Below, in pieces: positions 53,207 through 60,979 of a DNA stretch of 64,000 nucleotides. Numbering within the stretch: the stretch's first letter is position 1; each line of letters begins with the position of its first letter. Position numbers and translations under genes: made by a program. The stretch is from Candidatus Dormiibacterota bacterium. GTDB taxonomy: Bacteria > Acidobacteriota > Polarisedimenticolia > Gp22-AA2. The DNA lies in NCBI GenBank assembly GCA_035635555.1, contig DASQAT010000048.1, forward strand, positions 115,051-179,050, in the 5' to 3' direction. The notes below the pieces were generated by a model that saw nothing but the letters and a program-made list of their open reading frames with translations, did no database searches and had not been told where the DNA came from.

Positions 53207-54469
53207 CTACGCCGCCCCGGGGCCGGCGAGCTCGGTGATATGCGTCAGCACCTTCTCGAACGCGTCCGCGTACTGCTCCATCAGGACCCGCGGCTGCGGG
53301 AACAGGGGATACGACTGCGACCCCAGCACGAGCGAGTCGGCGAGGAGCGCCGTCGTCCGGGGGTGCTCGCCCTTGCGGGAGTTCGCCCGGCCCTGGAAGA
53401 CCGGCATCTCCGGGACCGGCCGGTCGAGCCAGAGCATGACCTCGACCCCCTCCGCGCGGAGCGCCGCCACGACCCGGTCCCGCAGGAGGGTCGGATCGAT
53501 CGCGAGACCGAGGGCGCGCGCGTCCAGCCGCACCCGGTACTTGTGATAGACATGGGTCCGGTCGGCGGGACAGCGGGGCGGCGTCACGCCCGCAAGCGTC
53601 TCCAGACGCGACGTGAGCAGGGCGGCGTTGGCCGCGGCGTTCGCGTTGAACCCACCGAGACGTCGCAGCTGCACGCGGGCGATCGCCGCCGGGATCTCCT
53701 GGTTCAGGTACATGAAGCCCATCCCGGCGAACTCCGAATCGGTGGCCGAGTCGAGAGGATGGGCCTGGTCGAGCGGCACCTCGTCGCGCGTCTGTCCCAG
53801 GATGCGGAAGGACGTGGCGCGCGCCAGGAGCCGTTCGTTGCCCGTGACGAACAGGCCCCCCTCCCCGCAAGGAAGGTTCTTGGTGGCGTTGAGGGAGAAC
53901 CCCGCCATGTCGCCCAGCGTCCCGACCTGGCGCGAGCGGTAGGTCGCTCCGTGCGCCTGCGCCGCGTCCTCGATGACCAGGAGGTCGTGCCGGCGCGCGA
54001 TGGCGTCGATCGCGTCCATGTCGCACGGCAGGCCGTGGATGTGGACCGGCATGATCGCCCGCGTGCGGGAGGTGATCCGCTCCTCGATGCCGGCCGGGTC
54101 GATGTTGAAGGTGACGGGATCGATGTCGGCGAAGGTCGGGACCGCGTTGTGCTGCAGGATGGCCAGGGCGGTCGCCGGGTAGGTGAAGGCGCTGGTCACG
54201 ACCTCGTCGCCCGGCTCGAGCCCCGCGGCGGCGACCGCCATGTGGAGCGCCGCCGTGCCGCTGTTGGTCGCGAGGCAGGAGCGCGCCCCGATGAAACGGG
54301 CGAACTCCTCCTCCAGGGCCTTCTGCTGCGGCGCGCGGGCGCCGCACAGAACACCGCTGTCCAGGACCGCGAGGACGGCCTGCCGTTCCTCGTCGCCGAT
54401 CACCGGCCAGCGGACCGCCCGGTCTCTCTGGACCGCGGGCTTGCCGCCGTGTATCGCCAGCTGTGCCAA
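53207..54469 (-). CDS. DegT/DnrJ/EryC1-family sugar or cyclitol aminotransferase
   Basis: A 420-residue PLP aminotransferase. The TTG start at 54469 follows AAGGAGG by five bases and begins the conserved LAQLAIHGGKPAV; an upstream ATG would add 31 unsupported residues. LATNSGTAALHMAVAAAGL, VIEDAAQAHGATY and the Schiff-base lysine K197 (FSLNATK-NLPCGEGG) are intact. The group aminates keto-sugars and keto-cyclitols (StsC in streptomycin). With the co-transcribed Gfo/Idh dehydrogenase and the divergent inositol-phosphate synthase it suggests an amino-cyclitol or amino-sugar. Confidence 0.88.
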   Translation of the reverse strand: MAQLAIHGGKPAVQRDRAVRWPVIGDEERQAVLAVLDSGVLCGARAPQQKALEEEFARFIGARSCLATNSGTAALHMAVAAAGLEPGDEVVTSAFTYPATALAILQHNAVPTFADIDPVTFNIDPAGIEERITSRTRAIMPVHIHGLPCDMDAIDAIARRHDLLVIEDAAQAHGATYRSRQVGTLGDMAGFSLNATKNLPCGEGGLFVTGNERLLARATSFRILGQTRDEVPLDQAHPLDSATDSEFAGMGFMYLNQEIPAAIARVQLRRLGGFNANAAANAALLTSRLETLAGVTPPRCPADRTHVYHKYRVRLDARALGLAIDPTLLRDRVVAALRAEGVEVMLWLDRPVPEMPVFQGRANSRKGEHPRTTALLADSLVLGSQSYPLFPQPRVLMEQYADAFEKVLTHITELAGPGAA

Positions 54470-54512
54470 GTCTTCCTCCTTACGCCCCCGAAGGCGCACG
54501 AACCGACGGGTG

Positions 54513-54541
54513 ATTCTAGAGTACGTCAGTCGCTCCGTCCA
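54513..54541 (-). promoter_or_regulatory. putative promoter of the DegT/Gfo operon
   Basis: Minus-strand TGGACG (54541-54536), a 17-bp spacer and TAGAAT (54518-54513), about 45 bp before the TTG start. Confidence 0.5.
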
Positions 54542-54585
54542 CCGGCATCGTGGCCGGTTCATCCTATCAGTCGTCGGGGAGAACC

Positions 54586-55881
54586 ATGAGACAGAAGCCG
54601 GTCCCCCCTGCCGCGGCCGCCGGCCGCCTGGGGGTCGTCGTGGTGGGTGCTGGATCCCTTTCGACCTCGCTCATCGCCGGTGTGCTGGCGGTGCGCCGGG
54701 GGCTCGGCAAGCCGATCGGCGCCCTGACCCAGCTGGGTTACGTCGCCGGCCCGCACGAGCGGCCGGCCCCCGTCCCTGTGGCGCGGGCGGTGCCCCTCTC
54801 CTCCCTCGACGATCTGGTGTTCGGCGTCTGGGACATCCTGCCGGACAGCGTCTACCGCGCCGCCGTGAAGGCGCGGGTGCTGGACGAGAGGCTCCTGGAG
54901 CCGCTGCGGCAGGAGCTCGACTCGATCCGGCCGTGGCGCGGCATCTTCGACCCGCGCTACGTGCACCGTATCGAGGCGACGCACTGCCGCTCACGGCAGG
55001 GGCATCTCGCGAACGTGGCCGAGATCGAGAAGGACATCGCCTCCTTCCGCAAAAGCGCCGGGATCGCCCGCCTGGTGCTGCTCAACGCCGCCTCGACGGA
55101 GACCTATCAGCCGGTCGAGGACATCCATTCCGACCTGAAGCTCTTCGAGCGGGCGCTGGCGGCGGACGACGCGCGCATCAGCCCCGCGATGCTCTATTCG
55201 TACGCCGCCCTCCGCCAGAGGATCCCGGTCGTCAACTGCACGCCGAGCCACGCCGTCGACATCCCCGCTCTCGTGCAGATGGCGGAGGAGATGAAAGTAC
55301 CCGTGGCGGGCCGGGATTTGAAGACCGGCCAGACCCTGCTGAAGACCATACTGGCCCCGGGTTTCAAGGCGCGCGCCCTCGGCGTGGCCGGATGGTACTC
55401 GACGAACATCCTCGGGAACCGCGACGGGGAGGTCCTCGACGACCCGCAGTGCCTGAAGAGCAAGGAAGAGAGCAAGATGGCCGCCCTGAAGGCGATCCTC
55501 GACCCGGAGCTCTACCCGGACCTGTACGGCGATCTGGTCCACCGCGTGCGCATCGATTACTACCCGCCGCGCGGGGACAACAAGGAGGCCTGGGACAACA
55601 TCGATCTCGTCGGGTGGCTCGGCTACCCGATGCAGATCAAGATCAATTTCCTCTGCCGCGACTCGATCCTGGCGGCGCCGCTCGCGCTCGATCTCGTTCT
55701 CCTCGCCGACCTGGCGGCCCGGGCCGGTCTGCGCGGCGCGCAGGACTGGCTGTCCCTCTACTTCAAGAACCCGACCGTGAAGAACGGCCGTCAGATCCAC
55801 GAGCTGTTCGCGCAGCGCCAGATGTGGGAGAACGAGATCCGCAGGCTGGCCGGGTGGACGGTGAACGGACGACAGGCGTAG
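54586..55881 (+). CDS. ino1: myo-inositol-1-phosphate synthase
   Basis: A 431-residue enzyme isomerising glucose 6-phosphate to 1D-myo-inositol 3-phosphate with NAD. GVVVVGAGSLSTSLIAGVLA (near residue 15) is the Rossmann loop. VVNCTPSHAVDIPAL, VAGRDLKTGQTLLKT (about 240-254) and WYSTNILGNRDGEVLDDP carry the catalytic lysines and substrate site, and IDYYPPRGDNKEAWDNIDL is also conserved. The ATG at 54586 has GGGGAGAACC upstream. It is divergent from the DegT/Gfo operon. Inositol may feed phospholipids, a compatible solute or the aminocyclitol pathway suggested by its neighbours. Confidence 0.92.
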   Translation: MRQKPVPPAAAAGRLGVVVVGAGSLSTSLIAGVLAVRRGLGKPIGALTQLGYVAGPHERPAPVPVARAVPLSSLDDLVFGVWDILPDSVYRAAVKARVLDERLLEPLRQELDSIRPWRGIFDPRYVHRIEATHCRSRQGHLANVAEIEKDIASFRKSAGIARLVLLNAASTETYQPVEDIHSDLKLFERALAADDARISPAMLYSYAALRQRIPVVNCTPSHAVDIPALVQMAEEMKVPVAGRDLKTGQTLLKTILAPGFKARALGVAGWYSTNILGNRDGEVLDDPQCLKSKEESKMAALKAILDPELYPDLYGDLVHRVRIDYYPPRGDNKEAWDNIDLVGWLGYPMQIKINFLCRDSILAAPLALDLVLLADLAARAGLRGAQDWLSLYFKNPTVKNGRQIHELFAQRQMWENEIRRLAGWTVNGRQA

Positions 55882-55890
55882 CGGACCGCG

Positions 55891-56304
55891 TCAGACCCCC
55901 AGTGCCTTCGCCGCCTTGTCGTAGTTCTCGGGCCTCACCCAGACGATCATGCCGAAGCCGCCCCGCGCGCCCGCCGCGGCGTTGGTGGCGTGGACGTTGA
56001 CGCCGGCGTCGGCCAGTTTCCTGAAGATCTCGGCCGCCGCACCGGCGCGGTCGTCCCCCTGGATGAAGAAGGCGCGCTTCCTGTCGCTCAGCTTCAGGCC
56101 CAGACCCTTGGCGGCCTTGGCGAGCCCGTCGGCGTTCTCGGTGACGAGATCGATCTGGGTCGTCCCCTTGCCGTCGGGGAAGGCGGTCAAGGACAGGAGA
56201 TTGACTCCGGCGTCCTTCAGGGCGCCCAGGATGCGGGCCCCCTCGCCGGGCTTGTCGGGGACTTGCACGTACTGGTAATCGGCTCGGCGGATCTTGTCGG
56301 CCAT
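55891..56304 (-). CDS. tandem ACT-domain protein
   Basis: A 137-residue protein of two ACT-like units (about 1-68 and 70-137). RADYQYVQVPDKPGEGARIL with LKDAGVNLLSLTAF, and RAFFIQGDDRAGAAAEIFRK with LADAGVNVHATNA, show the repeated beta-alpha-beta pattern. ACT domains bind amino acids or similar ligands, usually for feedback control; no catalytic domain is attached. The ligand is unknown. The ATG at 56304 has AGGGAGG upstream. It converges with ino1 and is divergent from the selenoprotein candidate, sharing a 75-bp gap. Confidence 0.75.
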   Translation of the reverse strand: MADKIRRADYQYVQVPDKPGEGARILGALKDAGVNLLSLTAFPDGKGTTQIDLVTENADGLAKAAKGLGLKLSDRKRAFFIQGDDRAGAAAEIFRKLADAGVNVHATNAAAGARGGFGMIVWVRPENYDKAAKALGV

Positions 56305-56379
56305 GGCGGTCCTCCCTATATTGACGTGTGAAGGCGGGTTGGATGCTAACATAAGCACTTTCGGGAGGACAGTTCGACC

Positions 56380-57246
56380 ATGGCGAAACAGAACCAGAAC
56401 AATCCGGGAGGGCGGGGGCCCGCCATGGACCGGCCGTCCGGAGGGATGTCTCCGGGGACGATCCGCGGCGCGACCCTGGCCGGGGTGGCGGTGTTGATCG
56501 CCATCACCGGCATGAACCTCTACGAGACGACGCAGCAGCAGGCGGCGCTGAACGAGAAGCTCAACCAGCTCGATTCGCGCGTCACGGCGCTCGGCGCGAA
56601 GATCGACGCCGGGGCGAAGACCGCGCAGGCCCGCCCGCAGGGGCCCGATCCGGACAAGGTCTACGCGGTGAAGACCGACGGCGCTCCATTCGAGGGGCCC
56701 AGGGCCGCGCCGGTCACGATCGTCGAGTTCTCCGACTTCCAGTGACCCTTCTGCGCGAGGGTCGGTCCGACCCTCGACCAGATTCACAGGACGTACGGTG
56801 AAAAGGTGCGCATCGTCTGGAAGAACAACCCGCTGCCGTTCCACCCGTTCGCGATGCCGTCGGCGCTGGCGTCGATGGCGGCCTACGAGCAGGGGAAGTT
56901 CTGGGAGTACCACGACAAGCTGTTCGCCAACCAGCAGAAGCTGACGCACGACGATCTGCTGCGCTACGCGAAGGAGGTCGGGCTCGACATCGGCCGGTTC
57001 GAGGCCGCCCTGAACTCGGCGCGCAGCAAGCCCGCGATCGACTCCGACGTGGCGGAGGCCAAGTCGCTGGGCGCCTCCGGGACGCCGGCCTTCTTCGTCA
57101 ACGGACGTTTCCTGTCGGGCGCGAGACCCTTCGACGACTTCGCCCAGCTGATCAACGCCGAGCTGACCCGGCTCAAGATCCCGGTTCCGCCGCCCCCGCC
57201 TGCGGCCCCCCCGGCGACGGCACCGTCCGGGAAGGGCGGGCAGTAG
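56380..57246 (+). CDS. DsbA-family thiol:disulfide oxidoreductase, probable selenoprotein (in-frame TGA as Sec122)
   Basis: One continuous 288-codon frame with a TGA at 56743-56745. Before it are a 30-residue basic N-terminus, one membrane segment (about 31-48), a coiled-coil linker (50-75) and the DsbA opening APVTIVEFSDFQ. After it come P-F-C125-ARVGPTLDQI, VRIVWKNNPLPFHPFA, the cis-Pro segment GTPAFFVNGRFLSG and a Pro-rich tail. The family motif is FSDFQ-C-P-F-C, so TGA replaces the nucleophilic Cys exactly and the product is U-P-F-C. A SECIS-like hairpin begins 11 nt after the TGA. It is anchored with the thioredoxin fold in the periplasm. SelA, SelB and tRNA-Sec are not in the window. 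A TGC-to-TGA mutation is the alternative. Confidence 0.82.
56757..56775 (+). promoter_or_regulatory. SECIS-like element for the UGA at 56743
   Basis: A 7-bp perfect stem (GAGGGTC 56757-56763, GACCCTC 56769-56775) with apical loop GGUCC. The loop starts 18 nt after the UGA and its first two bases are G. This meets the bacterial SECIS rules as I recall them: stem 4-16 bp, loop with G in the first two positions, 16-37 nt from UGA to loop. It lies in the coding sequence, as bacterial SECIS elements do. Confidence 0.65.
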
Positions 57247-57266
57247 TGATCCGGACCTCCTCGTAG

Positions 57267-57587
57267 GTGAGCCAGCCGCGCAAGGTCGAGATCGGGAGCG
57301 ACGGCGGACTCTCGATCGTGTGGGACGACGGCCACGCGGCGGTCTACACCCCGGCGCACCTCCGCCTGGCGTGCAAGTGCGCCCTGTGCGAGGACGAATG
57401 GTCGGGTGAGAGGCGGCTCGAGGCCGGCTCTCTGCCTGCCGACATCCGGGCGCTCAGCGTCAAGCCGGTCGGACGCTACGGTCTGCAGATCACCTGGAGC
57501 GATGGCCACTCGACCGGAATCTACACGTTCGACAGGCTGCGTCCGCTGTGCGAGTGCGAGACCTGCCGGCGAAGCCCGCGCGGGTGA
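57267..57587 (+). CDS. DUF971 (GBBH-like N-terminal domain) protein
   Basis: A 106-residue stand-alone DUF971 protein. LRLACKCALCEDEWSGERRL (31-50) is the family centre with Cys residues C35, C37 and C40. VGRYGLQITWSDGHSTGIYTFDRL follows. A C-terminal CECETCRRS adds three more cysteines, so zinc or Fe-S binding is plausible. In some bacteria DUF971 is near Fe-S carriers (ApbC/Mrp). The start is GTG at 57267, 20 bp after the DsbA-like gene, so they may be co-transcribed. No usable ribosome site; ACCTCCTC before it is the complement of one. Confidence 0.85.
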   Translation: MSQPRKVEIGSDGGLSIVWDDGHAAVYTPAHLRLACKCALCEDEWSGERRLEAGSLPADIRALSVKPVGRYGLQITWSDGHSTGIYTFDRLRPLCECETCRRSPRG

Positions 57588-58894
57588 GCGGAAGCGTCGC
57601 GGTCGCGCCGCTGCGGCACCTCGGCCGTCTCCGACTGGTCGCACTCGGCATCAACTCGGTCATCGGCGGCGGGATCTTCATCCTCCCCGCGGAGGTGACC
57701 GGTCTCATCGGACGGTCGGCGATCTTCGCGTACGTCGTGGCGGGCCTGGTGGCGATCGGCGTCGGCCTGGCGCTGGCCTCGCTGTCGTCGCGCTACGAGA
57801 TCTCGGGCGGCCCCTACCTTTACGTGCACCGCGTGTTCGGCGAGTTCGCCGGCTTCCAGGTCGGCTGGCTGTTCTGCCTGGCCCGGATCACGGCGATGGC
57901 GGGTCTGGTCAATGGATTCGGGCGCTACCTCGGGGCGCTCCTGCCCTGGGCCGCCACACCGATCGGCCGGGCCCTGGTCATCATCGCCTGCTCGGCCCTC
58001 ATCACCACGATCAACATGATCGGCATCCGGCAGACCTCGAGGGCGACCAACCTGTTCACCGTGGCCAAGGTCGTGCCGCTCGTCGTCCTGGCGATCGCCG
58101 GCCTGTTCTTCCTGCGCCTGGAAAACCTGGAAGCGGTCCCGGTCGAGCCGATGAGCTTCGTGCGCGCCGTCCTGCTCCTGATCTTCGCGTTCTCGGGATT
58201 CGAGATCCTGACCGTCCCTGCCGAAGAGTCGCTGCAGCCCCGCCGGGACATGCCGTTCGCGGTCATCGCCACGATCCTGACCGTGTGCGCCATCTACCTG
58301 CCGGTCCACCTCGTGGCGGCGGGGATGCTCGACAACCTCGCGTCGGAGCAGGCCCCCCTGGCGAGCGTCGCCGGGATCCTGGCCGGCCCCGCGGGGCGCT
58401 ACGCCATGACCTTCATCGCGGCGACATCGATGGCCGGCTGCGCCCTCATCAGCCTGGTCGGCGGGACGCGTCTCATGTACTCCATGTCCTCGGCGCGCCA
58501 GCTGCCGCTCTGGATGGGGTCCCTGCACGCCGGCTGGCGCACCCCCGTGCGGGCCACGATGATCATCGGGGTGCTCGGGACCACGCTGGCCATCGCCAGC
58601 GCCTACAGCACGCTGGCGGCCGTCAGCGCCGGCACGCGCCTTCTCGTCTACCTGGCCTGCTGCTGCGCCTGCCTGCGCCGGCCGGCGGCCGCGCGGGAGG
58701 ATGGCGCGCCGGGTGAACGGCACGCCCTGCGCGGGCGTATCATCCCCGCGCTGACCTCTCTTGCGATCGTGGCGCTTCTGTGCGCCCTGGAGCGGGACGA
58801 GATCATCGGGGGGCTGTCTGGCGTCGGGATCGGAACCGTGCTTTACTTTGGCATGAGACGCGCCGTGCCGGCCGTCGGAGGAACGACTTCATGA
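57584..58894 (+). CDS. APC-family amino acid permease
   Basis: A 436-residue permease with about twelve membrane segments. The APC opening LVALGINSVIGGGIFILPAEV (helix 1, GxG loop), SGGPYLYVHRVFGEFAGFQVGW and FAFSGFEILTVPAEE (helix 6 region) are typical. Specific substrate unknown. The GTG start overlaps the DUF971 stop (GTGA); an in-frame GTG 36 bases earlier is an alternative. Its stop overlaps the sppA start. Confidence 0.88.
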   Translation: MSGSVAVAPLRHLGRLRLVALGINSVIGGGIFILPAEVTGLIGRSAIFAYVVAGLVAIGVGLALASLSSRYEISGGPYLYVHRVFGEFAGFQVGWLFCLARITAMAGLVNGFGRYLGALLPWAATPIGRALVIIACSALITTINMIGIRQTSRATNLFTVAKVVPLVVLAIAGLFFLRLENLEAVPVEPMSFVRAVLLLIFAFSGFEILTVPAEESLQPRRDMPFAVIATILTVCAIYLPVHLVAAGMLDNLASEQAPLASVAGILAGPAGRYAMTFIAATSMAGCALISLVGGTRLMYSMSSARQLPLWMGSLHAGWRTPVRATMIIGVLGTTLAIASAYSTLAAVSAGTRLLVYLACCCACLRRPAAAREDGAPGERHALRGRIIPALTSLAIVALLCALERDEIIGGLSGVGIGTVLYFGMRRAVPAVGGTTS

Positions 58895-60609
58895 GCAAGA
58901 GCGGGAAGCGGGCGCTGTTCATCGTCGGGACGCTCGTGGCCGGGCTCGTGGCCGTCGCCTACATGGTGCGCATGTCGTCGCAGCCTGCGGCGGGGAGCGT
59001 CCTCGAGCTGGTTCTCGACGACGACATCCCCGATCACGTGGAGGTGGAGGGGCTGTGGCACCTGTTCGGCGGCCGGAAGCTGACCCTGCGCGATGACCTC
59101 GAGGCGCTGCGCCTGGCGCGGGACGACCGGCGGATCAGGGGTCTTCTGGTCGTGATCGACGGGCCCGGCGCCGGCTCGGCCAAGCTGCAGGAATTGAGGG
59201 ACGGCATCCTCGACTTCCAGAAGGAGGGGAAGTGGGCCGTCGCCTACCTCGAGACGGCCGGCGAGTTCTCGGCGGGGAACAGGGACTACTACCTCGCCAC
59301 CGCGTGCGGCTCGATCTGGCTGGCGCCGCCGGGCGACATCAATCTCGTCGGCATGCGCGCCGAGCCTCCGTTCATCCGCGGGACGCTGGACCTGCTCGGG
59401 ATCGTCCCCGACATGGACCACATCGGCAAGTACAAGTCGGCGATGAACACTTACACCGACAAGGAGATGAACGAGGCGTTCCGCGAGTCCATGGAGGCGC
59501 TGGTCGGCAGCATCTACGGTCAATTGAAGCGCGGGATCGCCAAGGGGCGCAAGATGACCGAGGAGCAGGTCGCCCTCCTCATCGACGACGGCCCGTACAT
59601 CGGGCCGAGGGCGCTGCAGGCGAAGCTGGTCGACAGACTGGGGTACCGCGACGAGCTCGAGGACAGCCTCAAGGAGAAGGGGGCCGACTCCCCGTCCCTC
59701 GTCAAGGTCGGTCAGTACCTCAGGGCGGGCCGTTTCTACACCCGGGGGCCGAAGATCGCCCTGATCTACGGACTCGGCGGCGTGTCGCGCGGCGAGAACC
59801 AGACCAACCCGCTCACGGGGGACATGACCATGGGGTCGGACACGACCGCCGAGGCGATCAAGAAGGCGCGCGAGGATCCTTCGATCAAGGCGATCGTGTT
59901 CCGCGTCGACAGCCCCGGCGGCTCGTACATCGCCTCCGACGTCATCTACCGCCAGGTGGCGCTCACGAAAGGCGTCAAGCCGTTCGTCGTCTCCATGGGG
60001 GACGTGGCCGCCTCGGGCGGCTACTTCGTCGCCATGGGGGCCGACAAGATCGTCGCGGAGCCCGCGACCATCACCGCCTCAATCGGTGTCCTGGCCGGCA
60101 AGCTCGTCACCACCGGCTTCTGGAACAAGGTCGGGATCACCTTCGACGCCGTGCAGCGCGGCCGTCACGCGACCTTCTTCTCGACGAGCGCGAAGTACAC
60201 GCCCGAGGAGCGCGAGATCTTCGCGGGCTGGCTCGATCGAATCTACAAGGACTTCGTCGGCAAGGCGGCCCAGGGGCGCGGCAAGACCTACGACCAGATC
60301 CACGCCGTGGCGCAGGGGAGGGTCTGGTCGGGGGAGGACGCGCTGCGGCTCGGTCTGGTGGACGAGATGGGCGGCCTGTCGGCGGCGCTGCGACGGGCCC
60401 TCGTGATGGCGCACCTCGACCCCGAGGCGCGCGTGCAGCTCGTCGTCCTGCCGGAGGCGAAGAGCTGGTTCTCGCAATTCTGGAGCGGCGAGGAGACGAC
60501 GACATCCTACGCCGCGTTGCAGCGGCAGATTCGAAAGTTGATCGAGGAGGGGCCGTCGATCGAGCCGGACGGGGTCCTGTCGATGCCGTACGTCCCCGTC
60601 CTGCGCTGA
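58891..60609 (+). CDS. sppA: signal peptide peptidase SppA, 67-kDa type
   Basis: A 572-residue membrane-anchored serine protease of the S49 family in its long, two-domain form. An N-terminal membrane segment (about 8-27) is followed by the first crotonase-like domain with the general-base Lys in IGKYKSAMN. The second domain has VDSPGGSYIASDVI and the nucleophile Ser in GDVAASGGYFVAMGADKIVA, then TASIGVLAGK. It degrades cleaved signal peptides at the inner membrane. The ATG overlaps the permease stop (ATGA). Confidence 0.93.
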   Translation: MSKSGKRALFIVGTLVAGLVAVAYMVRMSSQPAAGSVLELVLDDDIPDHVEVEGLWHLFGGRKLTLRDDLEALRLARDDRRIRGLLVVIDGPGAGSAKLQELRDGILDFQKEGKWAVAYLETAGEFSAGNRDYYLATACGSIWLAPPGDINLVGMRAEPPFIRGTLDLLGIVPDMDHIGKYKSAMNTYTDKEMNEAFRESMEALVGSIYGQLKRGIAKGRKMTEEQVALLIDDGPYIGPRALQAKLVDRLGYRDELEDSLKEKGADSPSLVKVGQYLRAGRFYTRGPKIALIYGLGGVSRGENQTNPLTGDMTMGSDTTAEAIKKAREDPSIKAIVFRVDSPGGSYIASDVIYRQVALTKGVKPFVVSMGDVAASGGYFVAMGADKIVAEPATITASIGVLAGKLVTTGFWNKVGITFDAVQRGRHATFFSTSAKYTPEEREIFAGWLDRIYKDFVGKAAQGRGKTYDQIHAVAQGRVWSGEDALRLGLVDEMGGLSAALRRALVMAHLDPEARVQLVVLPEAKSWFSQFWSGEETTTSYAALQRQIRKLIEEGPSIEPDGVLSMPYVPVLR

Positions 60610-60675
60610 TCCGCGCGCCAGAGTGCAACCCCGGACCGGTCCCGGACGTATACTCGGTGCGGAGCGGGGAGGGGC

Positions 60676-60975
60676 ATGCCCATGATCACGATCGCCGGGA
60701 CGGTTGTTCTGCTCGGATTCCTGTTCGGCCTCATCGCCCTGGTGGCGGCGCCGATCGTCCTGGCGCTGTTCCTCGTCGGGATCGTCCTGCGGCTCGTGTT
60801 CTTCGTCCTCGTCCTGCCGTTCCGGTTCCTCAAGGGGATTCTCGCGCTCGCGGGGCTTGGTTTCCTTCTGATCCTGGGAGCCATCCCGCTCCTGCCGATT
60901 CTCCTGATCGGGGCAGGCATCTATCTCGTGTTCCGGGGGATGCGTTCCCGCTCGGCCCCCGTCGGCCACGCCTGA
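60676..60975 (+). CDS. small hydrophobic membrane protein
   Basis: A 99-residue protein made almost wholly of membrane segments (about 4-30, 32-55 and 58-87), with a short positively charged C-terminus (RGMRSRSAPVGHA). GLIALVAAPIVLALFLVGIVL and LILGAIPLLPILLIGAGIYL are the clearest. No motif links it to a known family. A GGGGAGGGG site precedes the ATG. A TATACT at 60649-60654 could be the -10 of its own promoter. Confidence 0.7.
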   Translation: MPMITIAGTVVLLGFLFGLIALVAAPIVLALFLVGIVLRLVFFVLVLPFRFLKGILALAGLGFLLILGAIPLLPILLIGAGIYLVFRGMRSRSAPVGHA

Positions 60976-60979
60976 AGGC

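Noticed and set aside
57252..57262. CCTCCTC before the DUF971 start as a regulatory anti-SD element
   Set aside because: A short GC motif that can arise by chance; nothing else supports it.
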